A stretch of 41,885 nucleotides of DNA, taken from NCBI GenBank assembly GCA_022786995.1, contig JALFUW010000040.1:1-41885 (forward strand). The letters run 5' to 3'. The position numbers and the translations under genes were made by a program. Positions 30,525 to 38,097 of the stretch are shown here, one piece after another; position 1 is the first letter of the stretch, and every line of letters begins with the position of its first letter. The notes under the pieces are model-generated. The model had not been told where the DNA came from, did no database searches, and saw only the letters and a program-made list of their open reading frames with translations. The DNA is from Clostridiales bacterium. GTDB taxonomy: Bacteria; Bacillota; Clostridia; Oscillospirales; Oscillospiraceae.

Positions 30525-31787
30525 ATGGCAAAGAATACGGAACCGCCGGTTCGCTGCAGCTTCTGTGGGAAGCGGGAGAATCAGGCTTCACGGCTGATTG
30601 CCGGTCCTGGGGTGTATATTTGCAGCGACTGCGTCGCGGCGTGCAGCGAACTGCTGCGTGACGAGTACGACTTGGAGCCAAACGGCGCGCCCAAGGCTCC
30701 CGACCGTCTGCCTACCCCCATGGAGATGAAAACCTTCATGGATCGCTAAATCATCGGTCAGGACGACGCCAAGGTCGCCCTGTCCGTCGCGGTTTACAAT
30801 CATTATAAGCGCATCTACTTTGGCTCTGATTCCGAGGTGGAGCTGCAAAAGAGCAACATCCTGCTGATTGGCCCCACGGGCAGCGGCAAGACCCTGTTTG
30901 CCCAGACACTGGCAAAAATCCGGAATGTGCCCTTCGCCATTGCCGACGCCACCACCCTGACGGAAGCGGGCTACGTGGGCGACGATGTGGAGAATATTCT
31001 GCTGCGGCTTCTGCAGGCCGCGGACTTTGACGTAGAGCTGGCCCAGCGGGGCATCATCTACATCGACGAGATGGATAAGATCGCCCGGAAAAGCGAGAAT
31101 ACCTCCATCACCCGGGATGTGTCCGGCGAGGGTGTCCAGCAGGCGCTGCTGAAAATTCTGGAGGGCACCGTTGCCAACGTTCCCCCTCAGGGCGGACGGA
31201 AGCATCCCCAGCAGGAAATGATTCAGGTGGACACCACCAACATCCTGTTCATCTGCGGCGGCGCCTTCGACGGTCTGGATAAGATCATCGAAAAGCGCAC
31301 CGACAAGAGCGCCATTGGCTTTGATGCCCCGGTGCAGAGCAAAAAGGCAAGGGATGTGGGCACTCTGTTTACCCAGGTGGAGCCTCACGATCTGCTGAAA
31401 TTCGGCATTATCCCGGAATTGGTAGGCCGTATGCCGGTGATCACCACCTTGCAGAGCCTGACCCAGAATGATCTGGTGCGGATTCTGGTGGAGCCGAAGA
31501 ACGCCCTGACCAAGCAGTATCAGGCGCTTCTGGCCATGGATGGCGTCCAGCTGGAAGTGTCGGACGAAGCCCTGCTGCTGATTGCCCAGAAGGCCATCGA
31601 CCGTCAGATTGGAGCCAGAGGTCTGCGGGCCATTATGGAGAAGATCATGACCAGCATTATGTTCCTGATTCCTTCCGATCTTTCCATTCAGAAGATCGTC
31701 ATTACCCCTGAGTCCGTGGAAGGCGGAGATCCGGTGATCGTGCGGGATGCCGCGCACCCCCGGCAGAAGCTCACTGGTAAGAAATAA
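30525..31787 (+). pseudogene. clpX: ATP-dependent Clp protease ATP-binding subunit, interrupted by an in-frame TAA
   Basis: Codons 1-74 give the zinc-binding domain (C11, C14, C33, C36 in CSFCGK...CSDC) up to MKTFMDR. Codon 75 is TAA (30747-30749) where ClpX normally has tyrosine (DxYVIGQ). The same frame then continues without any further interruption: [21 protein letters not shown], Walker [55 protein letters not shown], to TAA at 31787. Only one base separates this from an intact gene (TAA versus TAT/TAC). The first standard restart codon after the stop is GTG 30837, which would lose the IIGQ nucleotide-contact segment. Real nonsense mutation, sequence error or readthrough cannot be told apart here. 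Confidence 0.9.
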
Positions 31788-31794
31788 TCCGGAA

Positions 31795-31822
31795 GGGGGT
31801 AGGTTTTGCTACCCCCTTTTTT
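31795..31822 (+). terminator. terminator between clpX and lon
   Basis: GGGGGTAG/CTACCCCC stem followed by six T, ending just before the lon ribosome binding site; it may also modulate lon. Confidence 0.8.
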
Positions 31823-31843
31823 GCGAAAGGAGGGGTTTCCCTC

Positions 31844-34246
31844 ATGAATGAAGAAAAACTCTATGCCGGGAAGCTGCCCATTTTGGCCCTGCGGGGCCTG
31901 ACGGTGTTCCCCGACCAGACGGTGCACTTTGATGTTGGCCGCGCCAAGTCCATTCTGGCGCTGGAAGCGGCGATGAAGGTTGACCAGACGATTTTTCTGG
32001 TGCCCCAGAAGGATCTGCTGGTGGACGATCCCAAGCTTGCCGACTTGTATCCCATCGGTACGGTGGCGAAGGTCAAGCAGGTGCTCAAGCCCCAGTCGGA
32101 AAATCTGCGAGTGCTGGTGACGGGCATCTGCCGGGGAAAGGTTTCCGAGCTTTCCCAGTCGGAGCCTTACCTTTTTGGTACCATTGAAGCGGTTCCTGAA
32201 CAGCAGGAGCCGGACTCCGTTCGTTCTCAGGCCCTGCGCCGGGAGGCAAATTCCCTGTATGGGCTGTATCTGCAAATGTCTGAGCACCCGGCCCAGACGG
32301 TGTATTTGCAGATGATGGCCAGCACCAGCAACGGGTATATCGCCGACAGCATTGCCCAAAATTCCGGCATTGAATTCCCGGATAAGGCGAAGCTCCTTTG
32401 TATGCTGAATCCCACCCGGCGGCTGGAAACAGCCCTGCGGCTTCTGCACCGGGAGGTGGAGATGCTCCGGCTGGAAGGGGAGATTCAGGAGAAGACCAAG
32501 GCGGTGCTTGACCAGAACCAGCGGGACTACTATCTGCGTGAGCAGATGAAGGTCATCCGGGAGGAGCTGGGAGAAGGGGACGACGAGGACGAGTGCGATA
32601 GCTACGCCGCCGGTATTCAGGGCTTGAAGCTGAATGCGGACATCGAAAAGAAGCTTCTGAAGGATGTGGAGCGGCTCAAAAAGCAGCCCTTCGGCTCCTC
32701 CGAGGGCGCGGTTCTGCGAAACTATCTGGACACCGTCCTTGATCTGCCATGGAACACAAAAACAAAGGAGCGCATTGATGTTTCCGCTGCCCGGAAGATT
32801 CTGGAAAAAGACCACTTCGGCATGGAAAAGGTGAAGAGCCGCATTCTGGAGACCATCGCCGTGCGGCAGATGGCCCCCGAAATGCCGCCCCAGATTCTGT
32901 GTCTGGTTGGCCCTCCCGGCGTGGGTAAAACCTCTATTTCCTATTCCGTAGCGAAGGCGCTGAATCGGAAAATGGCCCGTGTGTCTCTCGGTGGCGTACA
33001 CGACGAAGCGGATATCCGGGGCCATCGGAAAACCTATGTGGGCGCCATGCCGGGCCGCATCATGACTGCCATGATTCAGGCGGGCAGCAATAACCCGGTG
33101 CTGCTGCTGGATGAAATCGACAAGATGGGCTCTGATTACCGGGGCGACCCCAGCGCGGCGCTGCTGGAAGTGTTGGATGGGGAACAGAACAAGACCTATC
33201 GGGATCACTATCTGGAGATTCCCTACGACCTGTCCGATGTGCTGTTCATCACCACCGCCAACACCCTGGACACGGTGCCCCGGCCGCTCCTTGACCGCAT
33301 GGAGGTCATCGAGCTTGGATCGTATACCGACGAGGAAAAGGTGATGATTGCGAAGAACCACCTGATCCCCAAGCAGCTTTCGAAGCACGGCCTGAAAAAG
33401 AGCCAGCTGCGCGTTTCCGAGGAAGCTGTCCGGGAAATCATCGCCTGCTACACCCGGGAATCCGGCGTCCGCAGTCTGGAACGCTGTATCGGTGACATCT
33501 GCCGGAAGGCGTCAATGGAACTTCTGGACGGGGAAACGGTGAAAAAAGTCCTGGTAACCGGGAGTAATCTGGAACAATTCCTGGGTGTTCGCAAATATCT
33601 TCCCGACCGGCTGCCGTGTACCGATCAGGTGGGCCTGGTCACGGGCCTGGCCTGGACAAGTGTGGGCGGCGAGACGCTGGAGGTGGAAGTGAACGTCATG
33701 GACGGCTCCGGCAAGCTGGAGCTGACGGGCAACTTAGGCGACGTGATGAAGGAATCCGCCCATGCGGCGCTCAGCTATATTCGTGCGAACGCTCCGAAGC
33801 TGGGGGTCGCCCCCGACTTCTACAAGACGAAGGATATTCACGTCCACTTCCCGGAGGGCGCGGTGCCCAAGGACGGCCCCTCTGCCGGTGTGACGGTGTG
33901 CACCGCCATGGTGTCGGCGCTGACGGGCATTTCCGTCCGAAGTGACGTAGCCATGACCGGCGAAATTTCCCTGCGGGGCCGGGTGCTGCGCATCGGCGGC
34001 CTGCGGGAAAAGACCATGGCGGCTCTGCGCCACGGCATCCGCACGGTGATCATCCCTGCCGATAACGAGCGGGATTTGGAGGAAATCGACCAGACCGTCC
34101 GCCGTCAGCTGAATTTTGTCAGTGCGTCCACGGTGGACACTGTGCTGGCAACGGCGCTGAATCGGCCCAGTCAGGCGGCGCCTGCGCTGTTGGCGGAGCT
34201 GCCGGAGAGAAAGCCCAGAGCAAGAAAGCCGGAGCTGCGCCAATAA
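31844..34246 (+). CDS. lon: ATP-dependent protease Lon
   Basis: An 800-residue LonA protease. The N-terminal substrate-binding domain starts LPILALRGLTVFPDQTVHFDVGR, followed by a coiled linker (YYLREQMKVIREELGE). The AAA+ module has Walker A GPPGVGKTS and Walker B VLLLDEIDKMG. The C-terminal protease domain carries the catalytic dyad Ser680 (PKDGPSAGVT) and Lys723 (GLREKTMAALRHG). It degrades misfolded and regulatory proteins. GAAAGGAGGGG precedes the ATG. It forms an operon with engB and the next small gene. Confidence 0.97.
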   Translation: MNEEKLYAGKLPILALRGLTVFPDQTVHFDVGRAKSILALEAAMKVDQTIFLVPQKDLLVDDPKLADLYPIGTVAKVKQVLKPQSENLRVLVTGICRGKVSELSQSEPYLFGTIEAVPEQQEPDSVRSQALRREANSLYGLYLQMSEHPAQTVYLQMMASTSNGYIADSIAQNSGIEFPDKAKLLCMLNPTRRLETALRLLHREVEMLRLEGEIQEKTKAVLDQNQRDYYLREQMKVIREELGEGDDEDECDSYAAGIQGLKLNADIEKKLLKDVERLKKQPFGSSEGAVLRNYLDTVLDLPWNTKTKERIDVSAARKILEKDHFGMEKVKSRILETIAVRQMAPEMPPQILCLVGPPGVGKTSISYSVAKALNRKMARVSLGGVHDEADIRGHRKTYVGAMPGRIMTAMIQAGSNNPVLLLDEIDKMGSDYRGDPSAALLEVLDGEQNKTYRDHYLEIPYDLSDVLFITTANTLDTVPRPLLDRMEVIELGSYTDEEKVMIAKNHLIPKQLSKHGLKKSQLRVSEEAVREIIACYTRESGVRSLERCIGDICRKASMELLDGETVKKVLVTGSNLEQFLGVRKYLPDRLPCTDQVGLVTGLAWTSVGGETLEVEVNVMDGSGKLELTGNLGDVMKESAHAALSYIRANAPKLGVAPDFYKTKDIHVHFPEGAVPKDGPSAGVTVCTAMVSALTGISVRSDVAMTGEISLRGRVLRIGGLREKTMAALRHGIRTVIIPADNERDLEEIDQTVRRQLNFVSASTVDTVLATALNRPSQAAPALLAELPERKPRARKPELRQ

Positions 34247-34256
34247 GGAGACATAG

Positions 34257-34841
34257 ATGAATTTTCAGAATGTGGAATTTTTGATTTCCGCCGCCGCCCC
34301 CAAGGATTTTCCCAAGAACCGCCTGCCGGAGATCGCCTTCGCGGGAAAGTCCAACGTAGGCAAGTCCTCGGTGATCAACCGGCTGCTCCAGCGGAAGAAT
34401 TTTGCCCGGGTCGGGGACAAGCCGGGAAAGACCATCCATGTCAATTATTTTGTCCTTGACCGAAAATGCTATCTGGTTGACCTGCCGGGCTACGGCTTTG
34501 CCAAGGTGTCCCAGAGCGAAAAAGAGCGGTGGGGCAAGCTCATGGAGGATTATTTCGCCGCCGGACGGATTGATCTGGGGGTGCTGATCGTGGACTACCG
34601 CCATCCGCCCACGAACAACGATATCACCATGGCGAACTGGTTTTTGCAGAGCGGCTGCCCCTTTGTGGTGGTGGCGAACAAAATGGACAAGCTCAAAAAA
34701 AGCGAGCTTGTCCCCAATCTGGAGGTCATCCGCGCCGACCTGAACCTGCCGGAAGACTGCCCCGTGATTCCTTTCTCCGCGGAGAAGGGCGACGGCAGGG
34801 AGGAACTAGTGCGCTGCATCCTGGACGCGGTGAAGGAGTAA
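34257..34841 (+). CDS. engB: ribosome biogenesis GTP-binding protein EngB/YsxC
   Basis: A 194-residue GTPase needed for 50S assembly. G1 is FAGKSNVGKSSVIN, G2 KPGKTIHVNYF, G3 VDLPGYGFAKVS, G4 VANKMDKLKKSE and G5 PFSAEKGDG. Length and motif order are standard. AAGGAGACATAG precedes the ATG 10 bases after lon, the conserved lon-engB pairing. Confidence 0.96.
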   Translation: MNFQNVEFLISAAAPKDFPKNRLPEIAFAGKSNVGKSSVINRLLQRKNFARVGDKPGKTIHVNYFVLDRKCYLVDLPGYGFAKVSQSEKERWGKLMEDYFAAGRIDLGVLIVDYRHPPTNNDITMANWFLQSGCPFVVVANKMDKLKKSELVPNLEVIRADLNLPEDCPVIPFSAEKGDGREELVRCILDAVKE

Positions 34842-34842
34842 C

Positions 34843-35313
34843 ATGACCTTTGATTTAGCGGATTGGCGCATTCAGGTGGACGTGGAGGCAACTCGGAAGC
34901 TTACAACAGACAATGCGGACGACCACTGCGACTGCGCTTATTGCAGAAACTTTTACGAAACCCTGCCCCAGACCTACCCCGGCCTGTGTGTCGCTCTGTC
35001 CCGGCTGGGCATCAACCCCATGGGGCCAAGTGAGCTGATGCCCTTTACGCCGGAGCTGTATCTGGCCTGCTACCGGCTGAGAGGCAGCATTCTGCGCTGG
35101 GGCAAAAGCCAGCTGGCGGTGGGGAATATCCCCATCGTGCTGGAAGACGGGGAGGATGGAAGCTTTTTCCTCTGGGCAGGGGAGATGGCGCTTCCCTGGC
35201 TCCAGCGGGAATCGGCGCAAGAGGTTGTCTCTCCGGCAAATATGCCGGAATTTCTGGAACGGATGCGGCTAATATGGCTTCTGCGCCATGGGCAGGAACA
35301 GATACATTCATAA
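34843..35313 (+). CDS. conserved clostridial protein of unknown function with CxCxxC motif
   Basis: A 156-residue protein starting two bases after the engB stop. It opens IQVDVEATRKLTT, then has a cysteine cluster DHCDCAYCRNFYETLPQ (C-x-C-x2-C) that could bind metal, followed by a beta-rich region. No membrane segment or known catalytic motif is present. Position suggests cotranscription with lon-engB. I do not assign a function. Confidence 0.7.
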   Translation: MTFDLADWRIQVDVEATRKLTTDNADDHCDCAYCRNFYETLPQTYPGLCVALSRLGINPMGPSELMPFTPELYLACYRLRGSILRWGKSQLAVGNIPIVLEDGEDGSFFLWAGEMALPWLQRESAQEVVSPANMPEFLERMRLIWLLRHGQEQIHS

Positions 35314-35317
35314 AATG

Positions 35318-35343
35318 AGAGGACAGCTAAATTGCTGTCCTCT
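35318..35343. terminator. bidirectional terminator
   Basis: AGAGGACAGC/GCTGTCCTCT stem with TTTCGTTT after it, between convergent genes. Confidence 0.75.
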
Positions 35344-35348
35344 TTCGT

Positions 35349-35597
35349 TTATACGCCCGCCTTGGCTTCCTTCAGGGCCTTTGCCAGCTGGTCGGGGCAG
35401 GAGGTTCTCTTCATACCGCAGGTGGTGCCTTCCAGCCGGGCGATGACATCGTCCACGTCCATGCCTTCTACCAGCTGTCCGATGCCCTTGAGGTTGCCGT
35501 TGCAGCCGCCCAGGAACTGGACATTTTTGACCTTGCCGTCCTCCAGATCGAAGTAGATCATCTGAGAGCAGGTGCCTTTTGTCTTGTACTGATACAT
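35349..35597 (-). CDS. TSCPD domain protein (TIGR03905 type)
   Basis: An 82-residue protein with the TSCPD pattern: YKTKGTCSQMIYFDLEDGKVKNVQFLGGCNGNLKGIGQLVEGM, then GTTCGMKRTSCPDQLAKAL. The domain resembles the C-terminal tail of ribonucleotide reductases and probably binds metal or iron-sulfur through its three conserved cysteines; the role of free-standing members is unknown. It is the downstream partner of the YbaK gene. Confidence 0.88.
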   Translation of the reverse strand: MYQYKTKGTCSQMIYFDLEDGKVKNVQFLGGCNGNLKGIGQLVEGMDVDDVIARLEGTTCGMKRTSCPDQLAKALKEAKAGV

Positions 35598-35620
35598 AAA
35601 AATACTTCCTTTCTGTATGT

Positions 35621-36094
35621 TTATTCTGTCAAATCAACAAGCCTTGCCGATACCAGCTCCGCAAGCTTCTCCGGCGGGACGATCATCTGATGCCCCCGTG
35701 CCCCGGCGGACACGGCGATTTCGTCCCAGAGGATACAGGTTTCATCAAAGAAGGTAGGGTATTTTTTCTTCATGCCCACGGGAGAGCAGCCGCCCCGGAT
35801 GTACCCGGTCAGCCCCAGCAGCTCCTTCACCGCCACCAGCTCCATATTCTTGTCCCCGGCGGCTTTGGCAGCCTTCTTGAGGTTCAGCTCGCAGCACACG
35901 GGAATGCAGAAGACATTGATGCCGGTTTTCTCCCCCCGGGCAACCAAGGTCTTGAAGACCTGTTCCGGCGGCATGCCGATGGCCTGGGCGGCGTGGGTGC
36001 CGCTGAGATCGGATTCGTCAAATTCATAGAAGCGTTCCCGGCAGGGAAGCCCCGCCTGCTCCACCAATCGAACGGCGTTTGTTTTCGTTGCCAT
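35621..36094 (-). CDS. ybaK: Cys-tRNA(Pro) deacylase, YbaK family
   Basis: A 157-residue trans-editing protein that removes cysteine wrongly attached to tRNA-Pro. It has FKTLVARGEKTG, the AAKAAGDKNMELV segment, LTGYIRGGCSPVGMKKKYPTFFDE and ISAGARGHQM-like AVSAGARGHQMIV, matching YbaK/Cys-tRNA deacylases. The ATG at 36094 gives the standard MATKTNAVRLVEQ start; GGGCGGTGA lies upstream. The TSCPD gene follows after 23 bases on the same strand. Confidence 0.9.
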   Translation of the reverse strand: MATKTNAVRLVEQAGLPCRERFYEFDESDLSGTHAAQAIGMPPEQVFKTLVARGEKTGINVFCIPVCCELNLKKAAKAAGDKNMELVAVKELLGLTGYIRGGCSPVGMKKKYPTFFDETCILWDEIAVSAGARGHQMIVPPEKLAELVSARLVDLTE

Positions 36095-36229
36095 AACATC
36101 ACCGCCCAATATTATACGACAAAAAGAACGCTCTGGCAAGAGGGAATTATGCTGTGAAAAGTGGTTATGCTAAAACAGTTGAAAGAAGACAGGGATGGAT
36201 AGAAGTTTATATGTTTGTTCTGCTTTCGA

Positions 36230-36275
36230 AACCTTAACTGTCAACTGTCAACTATCCACTGTCAACTAACAACAT
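36230..36275. repeat. TGTCAACT repeat block
   Basis: Three to four tandem copies of (A)CTGTCAACT separated by a few bases. They share the unit with the palindromic element between clpP and clpX. No gene is present in the 190 bases between ybaK and tepA. Confidence 0.55.
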
Positions 36276-36289
36276 TTGGGGGCGCTGCT

Positions 36290-36976
36290 ATGAATGACAA
36301 TGCGGAAATGAAAAAGCAGGAGCGGGAGCAAATTGTGGAGCTTGGCTCCGACATTACCAAATCGAAAAAGGGAAGCATCTACACCCTCACCATCATCGGG
36401 CAGGTGGAGGGCCATCAGGTGGCCCCGGAGACGGTGAAGACCACGAAATACGAGCACGTCCTGCCCTTGCTGGCGGGCATCGAGGAAAGTGACGACATTG
36501 ACGGTCTGCTGTTGCTGCTGAACACGGTGGGCGGCGACATTGAAGCGGGGCTTGCCATTGCCGAGATGATCGCCGGTATGAAAAAGCCTACGGTGTCTCT
36601 GGTGCTGGGCGGCGGGCACTCCATCGGCATTCCGCTGGCGGTGTGCACGAAAAAGTCCTTCATTACCCCCACCGCCAGCATGACGGTGCATCCTGTGCGG
36701 ATGACAGGGCTGGTGGTGGGCGCGCCCCAGACCTTTCGGTATTTCCAGCGGATTCAGGAGCAGATCGCGGATTTTGTCACGGCGAACTCCAGGATTACCC
36801 GGGAAAAATTTGAGCACTATATGATGGCGACGGGGGAGATGGCTACCGACGTGGGCACCATTCTCTACGGCAAGGAGGCGGTGGCCTCGGGGCTGATCGA
36901 CAGACTGGGCGGCCTGAACGACGCCCTGACCACGCTGCATAAGATGATCGAGAAGGAACGAAAGCACGGAAATTGA
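36290..36976 (+). CDS. TepA/YmfB-type ClpP-like serine peptidase
   Basis: A 228-residue ClpP-fold protein: LLLLLNTVGGDIEAGLAIAEMIAGM, the nucleophile serine in LGGGHSIGIPLAV, and TASMTVHPVRM with the histidine. This is the pattern of translocation-enhancing protein TepA of Gram-positive spore-formers, linked to protein export and spore development rather than Clp proteolysis. GGGGGCG precedes the ATG at 36290. It is upstream of a UppP-like gene and ftsK, as in several Clostridia. Confidence 0.85.
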   Translation: MNDNAEMKKQEREQIVELGSDITKSKKGSIYTLTIIGQVEGHQVAPETVKTTKYEHVLPLLAGIEESDDIDGLLLLLNTVGGDIEAGLAIAEMIAGMKKPTVSLVLGGGHSIGIPLAVCTKKSFITPTASMTVHPVRMTGLVVGAPQTFRYFQRIQEQIADFVTANSRITREKFEHYMMATGEMATDVGTILYGKEAVASGLIDRLGGLNDALTTLHKMIEKERKHGN

Positions 36977-37167
36977 GCGAGGAGAGTGAAGAGTGAAGAG
37001 TGGAAATTCTGCGGTATTCACCCACATTTTTCAATTCATCGCCGAAGGCGATACCTTCACTCCAAACTCTACACGCTATATCGTTACCGAGCGGGCCCAA
37101 AGGATGTGGGACGATTGCCAGTGCGCGTAACGAATTGTCAGCGGCGACTCGCCGCAAAAAAAGGGGC
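36977..37167. repeat. AGTGAAGAGTG repeat and hairpins
   Basis: Tandem GAGTGAAGAGTGAAGAGTG after tepA faces a diverged inverted CTTCACTCC..ACTC near 37055, another MITE-like pattern. A GCGGCGACTCGCCGC hairpin followed by A-runs lies at 37141-37155. No gene is seen. Confidence 0.5.
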
Positions 37168-37196
37168 TGGAAATCTCCGCAAAAATGTGATATCAT
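37168..37196 (+). promoter_or_regulatory. promoter of the UppP-like gene
   Basis: TGGAAA, 17-base spacer, TATCAT, about 50 bases upstream of the start. Confidence 0.55.
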
Positions 37197-37250
37197 ATGC
37201 TGTAATGCGAGTTATGTCATTTTGAAGGAATCACAGAAGGAGTGAATGAA

Positions 37251-38087
37251 TTGGAGCTGAACTGGCTGCAAAGCCTGCTGTTTGGCCTTGTTTCGGGGCT
37301 GACCGATATTCTCCCGGTGTCCGCACAGGCCCACAGAATGCTGCTGCTGAAATTTTTCGGCGTGAAGAACACCACCGATCTGCTGTCGCTGCTGATCCAT
37401 TTGAGTGTGTTTGCCGCGCTGTACTTGTCCAGCCGGGGGCAGTTTGTGAAAATGAACCGGGCCCGGGCATTGGCCCGGGTGCCCAAGCGCAAGCGCAAGC
37501 GCCCGCTGGACACAAAAAGCATGATGGACTGGTCGCTGGTAAAGACCATGCTTCTGCCCACGCTTCTGGGCCTGCTCATGTACCGATTTGTCCAGAAAAT
37601 GCAGACGAATTTACTTACCATTGCCGTTTTCCTGTTCCTGAACGGCGTGATCCTCTACATTCCCCAGTTCCTGCCCAGCAGCAACAAGGACTCCAGAACC
37701 CTGTCCCGGCTGGAGGGCTTTGCCATGGGCTGCGGCTGCGCGGCATCCATATTGCCGGGGATTTCCACCGTGGGCACCATGGTGTCCATCGGCTCCGTGT
37801 GCGGCGTGGAGCGGGTCTACAGCCTGAATATGGCCTTCATCATCAAGCTGTTTCTGCTGGCGGGCCTGATGGTCTATGACGTGCTGGGCATTCTCTCCGG
37901 GGGAGTGGGGGCGCTGTCCTTTGCCATCCTCGTGCGCTATCTGTTGATCGCCCTGATGTCCTTCGGCGCGGCTATGGGCGGCATTCGGCTGACCCGGCGA
38001 TTGGCCTCAGAGCATGGCTTCGGCCTGTTCGGCGTCTACTGCTGGGGTGTTGCCCTGTTTATCTTCATTCTGAATCTCGTGGTCTAG
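37251..38087 (+). CDS. UppP/BacA-like membrane protein with altered catalytic motifs
   Basis: A 278-residue protein with about seven to eight transmembrane helices and the two UppP landmark regions. The first reads GLTDILPVSAQAH, where active undecaprenyl-diphosphatases have GxTEFLPISSSGH: Glu is replaced by Asp and the serine cluster is lost, while the His is kept. The second reads LPGISTVGT where PGISRSGxT is usual, so the catalytic arginine is missing. It is thus probably a non-hydrolytic paralogue or a lipid-carrier flippase-like protein. TTG at 37251 is chosen because AAGGAG lies 8 bases upstream; GTG 37242 overlaps that site. Confidence 0.72.
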   Translation: MELNWLQSLLFGLVSGLTDILPVSAQAHRMLLLKFFGVKNTTDLLSLLIHLSVFAALYLSSRGQFVKMNRARALARVPKRKRKRPLDTKSMMDWSLVKTMLLPTLLGLLMYRFVQKMQTNLLTIAVFLFLNGVILYIPQFLPSSNKDSRTLSRLEGFAMGCGCAASILPGISTVGTMVSIGSVCGVERVYSLNMAFIIKLFLLAGLMVYDVLGILSGGVGALSFAILVRYLLIALMSFGAAMGGIRLTRRLASEHGFGLFGVYCWGVALFIFILNLVV

Positions 38088-38097
38088 GAGGGTTCCC

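Noticed and set aside
28283..31787. Phage or toxin-antitoxin system inside the tig-clpP-clpX block
   Set aside because: Gene order and products are standard core functions; apart from the MITE-like repeat and the nonsense codon nothing foreign is visible.
31688..33388. 566-codon minus-strand frame opposite lon
   Set aside because: A codon-bias shadow of lon; the plus-strand protein has every expected Lon motif.
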